NCBI GenBank assembly: GCA_044432945.1
Contig: JAWXUD010000042.1
Span: forward strand, 1 to 11,845
Source: JAWXUD01 sp044432945
Lineage (GTDB): Bacteria > Cyanobacteriota > Vampirovibrionia > Gastranaerophilales > Gastranaerophilaceae
DNA length: 11,845 nucleotides
Direction of reading: 5' to 3'
Shown one piece after another: positions 1-5,001 of the stretch (its first letter is position 1; each line of letters begins with the position of its first letter). The position numbers were made by a program, and so were the translations under genes. The notes under the pieces are model-generated. The model was not told where the DNA came from. It worked only from the letters and a program-made list of their open reading frames with translations, and did no database searches.

Positions 1-600
1 ATCAGCAAATATCACAGCTGATGTCGCACCGCTATGATCAGTATCACTAGTTTCAGCAGCAAAATTGCTACCAACTTTTAAATCATCTGTGGTCAATTCT
101 TTACCACAAGAATCTAATACAACTTCTGGAAAGCAATTTTCAATCTCATCAACATCACAGCGTTCATTTATTTTTAGATATTTACTCAATTCATCAACAA
201 AATCTTCAGTTGTTGAATATCCAGTAAGTTTTTCATGAAATCTCATCTGATTCATCGCTTCTTCTAATCGACTATCAAATAGTAATTTCTTTTTTGACAA
301 CGCTTCTGATTGCAAATTGTTCATCAAATTAGGCATTGTCATCGCAGCCACTACACCGATTATACCTAGTGTAATCAATACTTCTGCTAGAGTGAACGCA
401 GAACGCTTCGTCATTGAAACCACCCCGACCTCACGGTCACCCCTCCAGCGGAGGGGAATTACTCCCGCTCGAACAGACGGGTTCGCTTTCTGCCTCTGCT
501 CGTTTGCGTTCAAGTGGAGGGGAATACGATCGCCACCCTGAACTTGTTTTAATAAAGGGTTCTCGTCACATTGGTTTTGTTGGTTTTTGTTCGTTTTCAT
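1..600 (-). CDS. Type IV prepilin-like protein (pseudopilin), 5' part only, with in-frame repeat in the leader
   Basis: The minus strand reads open from the ATG at 600-598 to the window edge (200 codons, C-terminus missing). A GGAGG ribosome site lies 4 nt upstream. Residues 66-90 are a classic class III prepilin signal: RSAFTLAEVLITLGIIGVV, then AAMTMP. Cleavage is expected between Ala68 and Phe69, with Glu73 at mature position +5 and a hydrophobic helix at about 70-90. Ala replaces the usual Gly at -1. The mature part contains cysteines and acidic stretches and looks like a secreted pseudopilin (inferred role: pilus, type II secretion or surface display). The leader is oddly long: residues 11-54 are encoded by a GC-rich repeat also present at the other end of the window. 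An internal ATG at 414 (Met63) would give an ordinary 6-residue leader but lacks a convincing ribosome site. The gene is divergent from an XRE regulator. Confidence 0.88.
   Translation of the reverse strand, partial: MKTNKNQQNQCDENPLLKQVQGGDRIPLHLNANEQRQKANPSVRAGVIPLRWRGDREVGVVSMTKRSAFTLAEVLITLGIIGVVAAMTMPNLMNNLQSEALSKKKLLFDSRLEEAMNQMRFHEKLTGYSTTEDFVDELSKYLKINERCDVDEIENCFPEVVLDSCGKELTTDDLKVGSNFAAETSDTDHSGATSAVIFAD
439..570 (-). repeat. GC-rich in-frame coding repeat, copy 1 (inverted relative to copy 2)
   Basis: This 132-bp unit encodes residues 11-54 of the prepilin-like gene, from CDENPLL to IPLRWRG. It matches 11712-11843 on the opposite strand with 10 mismatches by hand count (122/132), and 37 of 44 encoded residues are identical. 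Matching stops at the TGT codon on one side and just after the last GGT on the other. It is far richer in G+C than its surroundings. It contains a perfect hairpin (CCCCTCC-AGC-GGAGGGG, 440-456) and a smaller one (CGAAC-N6-GTTCG, 470-485). Of the 10 differences, 7 change the amino acid and 3 are silent, which argues against conservation for protein function. It behaves like a dispersed element that stays open in one frame. Confidence 0.9.
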
Positions 601-654
601 AAATCCTCCATTATAATCATATTAATAATATTAAAATATTTCCTATAAGCTGTA

Positions 655-673
655 TACGTAAGCACACTACGTA
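655..673. promoter_or_regulatory. Operator candidate O1 (TACGTA-N7-TACGTA)
   Basis: Two perfect TACGTA hexamers, at 655-660 and 668-673, are separated by 7 bases in the intergenic region shared by the prepilin-like gene and the XRE gene. A second site with identical spacing starts 33 bp further on, about three helical turns. XRE-family dimers commonly bind such inverted half-sites; autoregulation by the neighbouring regulator is inferred. Confidence 0.6.
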
Positions 674-687
674 CAAATATAAAATTT

Positions 688-706
688 TACGTATATCGTA
701 TACGTA
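688..706. promoter_or_regulatory. Operator candidate O2, overlapping the XRE start codon
   Basis: TACGTATA-TCG-TATACGTA is a perfect inverted repeat with 8-bp arms and the same TACGTA-N7-TACGTA layout as O1. Its last base is the A of the ATG at 706. A repressor bound here would block the start of the XRE gene directly. A weak -10-like TATAAA (678-683) lies between O1 and O2, so the transcript would begin inside O2. Confidence 0.62.
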
Positions 707-927
707 TGCATAAAGAATTTTACAAGGATTTAGGTATACGTATAAAATATTTTCGTAAACTACGAGGCATAACACAACAAGAACTTGCAGAAAGAATGGA
801 TATGAGCCTTAATTTTATTGGGAAAATCGAAGTAGCTTTTTGCAAACCATCACTAGACACACTTATTAAACTTGCAACTGTACTAAATACAAACGTATCA
901 GATATTACACGGTTTTATAAAGATTAA
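706..927 (+). CDS. Small XRE/Cro-CI-type transcriptional regulator
   Basis: This 73-residue protein is essentially one HTH_3 (XRE/Cro-CI) domain. Residues 9-21 form helix 1 (LGIRIKYFRKLRG). Residues 23-42 are the helix-turn-helix (TQQELAERMDMS, then NFIGKIE). The rest (KPSLDTLIKLATVLNTNVSDI) is the usual closing helices. No sensor or dimerisation domain follows. It is likely a DNA-binding repressor of itself and of the divergent prepilin-like gene, because two palindromic operator candidates fill the gap between them and a third palindrome, TATACGTATA, lies at 735-744 inside the gene. No Shine-Dalgarno-like sequence precedes the ATG and no upstream in-frame start exists, so translation may be leaderless or weak. 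The target assignment is inference. Confidence 0.88.
   Translation: MHKEFYKDLGIRIKYFRKLRGITQQELAERMDMSLNFIGKIEVAFCKPSLDTLIKLATVLNTNVSDITRFYKD
735..744. promoter_or_regulatory. Intragenic TATACGTATA palindrome, possible third operator
   Basis: This perfect 10-bp palindrome lies 29 bp into the XRE gene and contains the same TACGTA core as the two upstream operator candidates. It lacks a partner hexamer at 13 bp. It could be an auxiliary site or chance. Confidence 0.35.
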
Positions 928-955
928 TTTGTGATTTACATTATTTAAAATATAC

Positions 956-984
956 TTGCAAAATGTTTTTTTGTATTATACAAT
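956..984 (+). promoter_or_regulatory. Sigma70-type promoter for rpmI-rplT
   Basis: TTGCAA (956-961) and TACAAT (979-984) are separated by 17 bases. Transcription would start near 991, leaving about 82 nt of leader before rpmI. Confidence 0.6.
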
Positions 985-1004
985 TAATCAGCCGAAAGTT
1001 TTAT

Positions 1005-1028
1005 GGCTTTGGTATGCCAAAAGCTTTT
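1005..1028 (+). promoter_or_regulatory. Hairpin in the rpmI-rplT leader, possible autoregulatory or attenuator element
   Basis: GCTTTGG (1006-1012) and CCAAAAGC (1017-1024) can pair around a TATG loop with one bulge, followed by TTTT. L35-L20 operons are controlled by L20 binding to leader RNA in E. coli and B. subtilis. Whether this hairpin does that here is unknown. It resembles no leader family that I can identify with certainty. Confidence 0.3.
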
Positions 1029-1072
1029 ATATGAAATTACTTAAATTGTGCCTTGCACAGAAAGAGGATCAA

Positions 1073-1282
1073 ATGCCAAAAATGAAGACACACAAATCCG
1101 CTGCAAAACGTTACAAAGTTTCTGCAACAGGAAAAATCATCAGAAGACAAGCTGGTATCGGCCACTTACTTCAACACAAATCTGGTTCTAGAAAACGTAG
1201 AATCTTTAAAACGATTTCAATTTCTGATTCACATTTCAAATTGATTTCAAAAGAGTTACCTTACAAAAAGTATTCTAGATAG
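1073..1282 (+). CDS. rpmI: 50S ribosomal protein L35 (bL35)
   Basis: The product is a 69-residue, highly basic protein of typical bL35 length. The start MPKMKTHKSAAKRYKVSATGKI and the later GHLLQHKSGSRKRR stretch are diagnostic. It is a small component of the large ribosomal subunit. The ATG at 1073 is preceded by AGAGGA at good spacing; the frame stays open further upstream, but that part lies in the promoter and leader and has no family similarity. The gene is followed after 8 nt by rplT, the near-universal bL35-bL20 pair. The translation-initiation factor IF3 gene (infC), often first in this operon, is not upstream here; an XRE regulator is there instead. Confidence 0.97.
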   Translation: MPKMKTHKSAAKRYKVSATGKIIRRQAGIGHLLQHKSGSRKRRIFKTISISDSHFKLISKELPYKKYSR

Positions 1283-1290
1283 GAGGAAAA

Positions 1291-1641
1291 ATGAGAGTAA
1301 AACGTGGTAATGTAAGTCGTAAAAGACACAAAAAAATATTGAAACTTGCTAAAGGCTTTATTGGAGCTAGAAGCAGAATTTTTAAAGTAGCTAACACTGC
1401 TGTTATGAAAGCATTGAAATATGCTTATAGAGATAGACGTGTTAACAAACGTAACATGCGCCGTTTATGGATCGTTAGAATTAACGCCGCTGTTAGAGAA
1501 CGTGGAATGAGCTATTCTAAATTCGTTAACGCTTGCAAAAAAGCTAACATCGTTGTTAACAGAAAAATGCTTTCTGATATGGCGGTTAGAGAACCTGAAG
1601 CGTTTAACGTAGTTTTTGAAACTGCAACAGCTGCTAAATAA
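1291..1641 (+). CDS. rplT: 50S ribosomal protein L20 (bL20)
   Basis: The 116-residue basic protein matches bL20 in length and throughout: MRVKRGNVSRKRHKKILKLA at the N-terminus, then KGFIGARSRIFKVANTAVMKAL, RDRRVNKRNMRRLWI and the C-terminal NRKMLSDMAV. bL20 is a primary 23S rRNA-binding protein needed for early large-subunit assembly. In several bacteria it also represses its own operon by binding the leader mRNA through the C-terminal domain, which is intact here. A strong AGGAGG lies just upstream of the ATG and overlaps the end of rpmI, so the two genes are co-translated. A rho-independent terminator follows. Confidence 0.98.
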   Translation: MRVKRGNVSRKRHKKILKLAKGFIGARSRIFKVANTAVMKALKYAYRDRRVNKRNMRRLWIVRINAAVRERGMSYSKFVNACKKANIVVNRKMLSDMAVREPEAFNVVFETATAAK

Positions 1642-1654
1642 TTTTATTAATTAT

Positions 1655-1691
1655 AAAAAAAAGGAAGAAGCAATCGCTTCTTCCTTTTTTT
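1655..1691 (+). terminator. Rho-independent terminator of rpmI-rplT
   Basis: GGAAGAAGC (1663-1671), an AATC loop and GCTTCTTCC (1676-1684) form a perfect 9-bp stem followed by T7. A run of eight A precedes the stem, so it could act on both strands. Confidence 0.93.
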
Positions 1692-1811
1692 CATGCAAAT
1701 AATTCCCTATAAAATTAACAAAACTTTACATTCTTCAACATTTAAGTAAATTTTAAATCCGTAAAAAACTTTATATAAATATAGGTAGGTTTATAATCGG
1801 AGTAATTAATT

Positions 1812-2192
1812 ATGCTTGATCTTAGTAATGATCCAACGACACCAATTATGTATCGTGATATCGGTAGCATGTCAATGAACCCAATGGGAAATACTGGTTA
1901 TGGAATGGGAATGATGGGTGGTTATTATGGCTCGACTAACTATCTTGGCGGGGTACGAATGACGCCTCAATCAACTAGCGACCAGTTTTATACTATTAAA
2001 GCTAAAGAACAAGAAAATAAAAATACTTTTGTTAAAGGCTTGATTACAGTTGGCTCACTAATTGGCGTCTTGGCACTTGGCTCACTACTTAAAGGCAAAG
2101 GGGGCAAAGGTGGTCTTTTATCTAAAATGGGTGACAACATAAAATCAGGTGCAAATTGGGTCGGTAGCCTTTTCAAAAAAAAGACACCTTAA
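1812..2192 (+). CDS. Small Gly/Met-rich protein with one membrane segment, function unknown
   Basis: I do not recognise this 126-residue protein. Residues 1-50 are low-complexity and rich in Met, Gly, Asn and Tyr (for example MSMNPMGNTGYGMGMMGGYY) and probably disordered. Residues 72-93 (TFVKGLITVGSLIGVLALGSLL) are a likely transmembrane helix. A Gly/Lys-rich linker (KGKGGKGG) leads to a short amphipathic basic tail ending FKKKTP. There is no cleavable signal peptide. GGAG lies 9 nt before the ATG, and codon use fits the neighbours. It stands alone between a terminator and the yajQ promoter, with only weak -10-like sequences upstream (TATATAAAT near 1772). A small lineage-specific envelope protein is the most I can infer; I see no nearby partner. 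Confidence 0.7.
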   Translation: MLDLSNDPTTPIMYRDIGSMSMNPMGNTGYGMGMMGGYYGSTNYLGGVRMTPQSTSDQFYTIKAKEQENKNTFVKGLITVGSLIGVLALGSLLKGKGGKGGLLSKMGDNIKSGANWVGSLFKKKTP

Positions 2193-2198
2193 TCTAAC

Positions 2199-2225
2199 TT
2201 GAAAAAAATCAATTTTTGCTATAAT
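2199..2225 (+). promoter_or_regulatory. yajQ promoter with extended -10
   Basis: TTGAAA (2199-2204) and a perfect TATAAT (2220-2225) are 15 bases apart. TG at 2217-2218 gives an extended -10 (TGCTATAAT), which can compensate for the short spacer. The expected start is near 2232, just ahead of AAGGAG. Confidence 0.65.
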
Positions 2226-2248
2226 ATAAAAATAAAAAGGAGTTTTAT

Positions 2249-2749
2249 ATGGCAAAAGATTGTAGTTTTGATGTTGTATCAGAATTTGATAAACAAGAAT
2301 TGGTTAACGCTGTTGATCAAGTAAAGCGTGATGTCGCATCTCGTTTTGACCTGAAAAATTCGGGGTCAGAAATAGATTTAGAAGGTGATAAGGCTATCAC
2401 TGTAACGACTGAAGATGAAATGAAATTACGAAATATTTTAGATATTTTACAAACAAAACTTGCGAAACGCAATCTAAATATGAAAATGCTTGACCCACAA
2501 CCGATGGAACACGCTCTTGGTGGAAAAGTTAGACGTGTTTATAAATTAAAAAAAGGTTTGACGCAAGAATTAGCTAAAAAGATTGTTGCTGATATTAAAG
2601 AAAGTAAAATCAAAGTTCAACCATCAATTCAAGGTGATCAGGTTCGAGTGTCAGGCAAAGACAAAGATGATTTACAACAAGTAATCCAATTGCTAAAAGA
2701 AAATGAAGATAAATATGATTACCCCTTGCAATTTAATAACTATAGATAA
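2249..2749 (+). CDS. yajQ: YajQ/UPF0234-family nucleotide-binding protein
   Basis: The 166-residue protein is of normal length for YajQ. It matches the family at SFDVVSEFDKQELVNAVDQ, SRFDLKNSGSEIDL, the central DILQTKLAKRNL, and the C-terminal half KKIVADIKESKIKVQPSIQGDQVRVSGK with DDLQQVIQLL. The fold is two ferredoxin-like domains. Members bind nucleotides, and in Xanthomonas a relative binds cyclic di-GMP and acts with a transcription factor; the role here is not established. AAGGAG lies 6 nt before the ATG. It is a single-gene unit with its own promoter and a long-stem terminator, convergent with panD. Confidence 0.95.
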   Translation: MAKDCSFDVVSEFDKQELVNAVDQVKRDVASRFDLKNSGSEIDLEGDKAITVTTEDEMKLRNILDILQTKLAKRNLNMKMLDPQPMEHALGGKVRRVYKLKKGLTQELAKKIVADIKESKIKVQPSIQGDQVRVSGKDKDDLQQVIQLLKENEDKYDYPLQFNNYR

Positions 2750-2764
2750 TTGAATTTATATAAC

Positions 2765-2812
2765 ATAAATAAAGAGGCGATTTTTCTTTAGAAAAATCGC
2801 CTCTTTATTTAT
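2765..2812. terminator. Bidirectional terminator between yajQ and panD
   Basis: A perfect 22-bp stem (2765-2786 with 2791-2812) closes a 4-base TTTA loop. Its core is AAAGAGGCGATTTTTC. T-rich flanks on both sides suit termination of both convergent transcripts; it ends only 3 bases from the panD stop codon. Confidence 0.9.
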
Positions 2813-2815
2813 TTA

Positions 2816-3166
2816 CTAATTGATAATTTTATTATCATCATCAACAATGACTACCGTTGGTTTGAAATCTTTAATTTCATCTGGGTTAAAAATACCATAA
2901 GTTACGATAATAACTTTATCACCTTTCTGCACTTTTCTCGCTGCGGCACCGTTCAAACAAATAGTACCAGTATTTGCTTCACCTTTTATTATGTAAGTTT
3001 GAAATCTTTCGCCATTATTCACATCTAAAATTTCAACTTTTTGCCATTCTTTCATGTTCGCAGCCTTCATCAAAGCTTCGTCAATCGTAATCGAACCTAC
3101 ATAATTCAAGTTTGCGTCTGTAACTGTCGCTCTATGTATCTTTGAGCTTAAAAATTCTTGTAACAT
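2816..3166 (-). CDS. panD: Aspartate 1-decarboxylase proenzyme
   Basis: PanD converts L-aspartate to beta-alanine for pantothenate and CoA synthesis. The 116 residues show the family signatures: FLSSKIHRATVTDANLNYVGS with the self-cleavage site Gly24-Ser25 (YVG|SITID), which generates the pyruvoyl group; the substrate-binding Lys9 region; EILDVNNGERFQTYII; and CLNGAAARKVQKGDKVIIVTYG. The terminal residues KPTVVIVDDDNKII are also typical. GAGG precedes the ATG by about 9 nt. It is a single-gene unit: no panB or panC lies beside it, and it has its own candidate promoter just past the terminator of the upstream GH13 operon. Confidence 0.97.
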   Translation of the reverse strand: MLQEFLSSKIHRATVTDANLNYVGSITIDEALMKAANMKEWQKVEILDVNNGERFQTYIIKGEANTGTICLNGAAARKVQKGDKVIIVTYGIFNPDEIKDFKPTVVIVDDDNKIIN

Positions 3167-3186
3167 TATTTATACCTCGTGCAAAT

Positions 3187-3214
3187 ATTTTACATCAAAC
3201 ATAAGAAAAAACAA
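3187..3214 (-). promoter_or_regulatory. Candidate panD promoter
   Basis: On the minus strand, TTGTTT (3214-3209) and TAAAAT (3192-3187) are 16 bases apart, about 20-25 bases upstream of the panD start. The -35 lies in a T-rich tract left by the upstream terminator, so the match could partly be composition. Confidence 0.4.
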
Positions 3215-3245
3215 AAAAAAGATGTAATAAATTACTTATACATCT
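3211..3245 (-). terminator. Terminator of the GH13 operon
   Basis: On the minus strand AGATGTA and TACATCT (3245-3239 and 3226-3220) pair around a 12-base loop that can itself fold, and are followed by an eight-T run (revcomp of 3213-3220). It lies 33 bases past the GH13 stop codon. Confidence 0.75.
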
Positions 3246-3277
3246 GATTGTTTATTTAATGTGTACCATATTTCGGA

Positions 3278-4999
3278 TTATAAATTTTGTTTATAAACTT
3301 TTGTTGAATTTTGTTCTATCTCAGGGGTATCAATCTCAAACACATGAACTCTAGCCGCTCCTAAGTCCACACGCAATTCGTCATCTGCAGCTTGCAAAAT
3401 GCTCTCAGTACCATAAGATGGTAATAAATTTGTTAAATCTTGCTCTGCTTTTAACGTTGGAACTTTTATTACACCTGCAATCGAACGATTTACATTTTTA
3501 TTAGCAACAACTAAAAGAGTTTTACCCTGCTGATGTCTTGCAAAAGCAATAATATCATCATTTTTATCACCAACTTTGTCTAAAACAATAAAAGAACCCT
3601 TAGATATCATATCTTGATGCTCACTACGCATTTCAAACGCTTGTTGCATAAATCTACCAATTTCTGGCTGTTTACCACCTGGTTTTCTTGAGAAATTAAA
3701 TATGTCCAATCTTCCGTTATGAACTGTCATCTCATGATTATCAGTTTGAGTAATATTATTATGTTTGTTTCCATATGGATACATATAATAATCACCGCTC
3801 TGATATCCATCGACAATATAAGGGTTTAGCATAGGCAATGTTGCCTGCATACCCATAGTCAAATTACAATAATCAGCACCACCATGAAACATTGCTGATA
3901 CATCATCATGTGTCGCAAACGAACCAATAAGCGATTTGCCCTTAGGTAACTCATTTGACATTTCTAACTGTTCTACGACATAATCTGTAAATTCAGAAGC
4001 TTTGTTCCACTCATGGAAAATATGATATTGACCATAAACACTGTCAAATCCCGCATTCAAAGAATCCGCTGGACGGTCAAAAGGCATATTAGCTTGAGGT
4101 GAAGCGTCTTCATAAGTATAATTTTCACCCAACCAAGCGAATTCAGGATCTCTTTTATGTGAATAAGGAATCATAATATCCCAAAATTCAGTAGGTTTTG
4201 CACGTGCAACATCGGCACGAATACCATCAACACCTAAATCAACGCACATATCAATATAATCCTTGTGAAGCTTTAAAAGTTCAGGATTTAAAGTTCTTTT
4301 GCTTTCATCATGAAACGGCTGAAACATACGAATATCGTTCCAACCTTGAGGAGTTTTCGCCAACCCGTCACGCTCTTTCGCCATCAATTTTGGGTGCGTA
4401 AAAAACATGTCATACGATGAACAACTCGGTAAATCTAACATAACCTTAATATCACGTCTATGGCATTCATCAACAAAATTCTTGAATTGTTCCTTCGCAC
4501 TGCGAGGATCACGTGGATCTGCAAGATTTTTATCAATTTCTAAAAATCCTTTAGGTGAATATAAAGAACCCGCAGTACCCATTGCTTTTTGCTTTCCAGG
4601 TGGGTGAATTGGCAAAATATGTAATGTATTAAACCCTTGTGATTTCACCTCATCTAAACGCTCAATTGCGTTTAAAAAAGTTCCATGTTCTTCCTTTTTA
4701 TCAATATATTCATTTTTATTTGTATCTTTTGCGTTAAATGTTCTTGGAATAATCGCCAAGATATGTGCTTCTTGATTATAAAACATAGATTTTAAATTAT
4801 TTTTATAATCAATCGGGGGCTTTTTATCAGCCTGCTTCACAATAGGTGTGTTAATCATAGCAAGATTATTCAAATAACTCGCAACCGCTGTTGATGAAGT
4901 TTTTTTCGAATCAACCACCACAACACTTTGCTTAGCCTCAGTGCCTTCAGGTTGTCTAATATTCATTTTTTGAACAAGTAAATTTGTTGTATTAATCAT
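3278..4999 (-). CDS. GH13 alpha-amylase-family enzyme, resembling maltosyltransferase (GlgE-like) types
   Basis: The 573-residue protein has an N-terminal extension (1-75, low complexity), a (beta/alpha)8 catalytic domain (about 76-470) and a C-terminal beta domain (about 475-560). Catalytic features of the GH13 clan are visible: nucleophile Asp263 in GVDGIRADVARAKP, acid/base Glu292 in AWLGENYTYED, and His364-Asp365 in GSFATHDDVSA. Region I is atypical (KVMLDLPSCSSYD, Asp189, no DxxxNH), and the stretch DGIRADVARAKPTEFW resembles GlgE. The substrate is therefore an alpha-glucan, maltose or maltose-1-phosphate, unresolved. No signal peptide is visible, so it is probably cytoplasmic or tethered by its operon partners. 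It starts 2 nt after the stop of the 858-aa membrane protein gene, with AAGG as a weak ribosome site, implying translational coupling. Confidence 0.85.
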   Translation of the reverse strand: MINTTNLLVQKMNIRQPEGTEAKQSVVVVDSKKTSSTAVASYLNNLAMINTPIVKQADKKPPIDYKNNLKSMFYNQEAHILAIIPRTFNAKDTNKNEYIDKKEEHGTFLNAIERLDEVKSQGFNTLHILPIHPPGKQKAMGTAGSLYSPKGFLEIDKNLADPRDPRSAKEQFKNFVDECHRRDIKVMLDLPSCSSYDMFFTHPKLMAKERDGLAKTPQGWNDIRMFQPFHDESKRTLNPELLKLHKDYIDMCVDLGVDGIRADVARAKPTEFWDIMIPYSHKRDPEFAWLGENYTYEDASPQANMPFDRPADSLNAGFDSVYGQYHIFHEWNKASEFTDYVVEQLEMSNELPKGKSLIGSFATHDDVSAMFHGGADYCNLTMGMQATLPMLNPYIVDGYQSGDYYMYPYGNKHNNITQTDNHEMTVHNGRLDIFNFSRKPGGKQPEIGRFMQQAFEMRSEHQDMISKGSFIVLDKVGDKNDDIIAFARHQQGKTLLVVANKNVNRSIAGVIKVPTLKAEQDLTNLLPSYGTESILQAADDELRVDLGAARVHVFEIDTPEIEQNSTKVYKQNL

Positions 5000-5001
5000 A
5001 A

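Noticed and set aside
439..570. The repeat as an insertion sequence, CRISPR unit or tRNA-like gene
   Set aside because: No transposase, no flanking inverted termini or target duplications that I can see, no regularly spaced array, and no cloverleaf; it is a single coding unit per site.
317..602. Plus-strand open frames at 317-541 and 414-602
   Set aside because: They are antisense to the prepilin-like gene and its repeat. The minus frame has a ribosome site and a clear prepilin signal, the plus frames have neither.
610..615. Minus-strand TATAAT as the -10 of the prepilin-like gene
   Set aside because: Transcription would begin about 3-5 nt before the ATG and lose the GGAGG site, so the true promoter is probably further upstream; I could not pick one with confidence.
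956..1072. N-terminal extension of L35 starting from TTG at 956
   Set aside because: It overlaps the promoter and leader, has no bL35 similarity, and the ATG at 1073 has a ribosome site and gives the usual length.
1792..1797. TATAAT as promoter of the 126-aa gene
   Set aside because: The start site would fall after its GGAG ribosome site. An upstream -10-like sequence near 1772 is more plausible but has no good -35.
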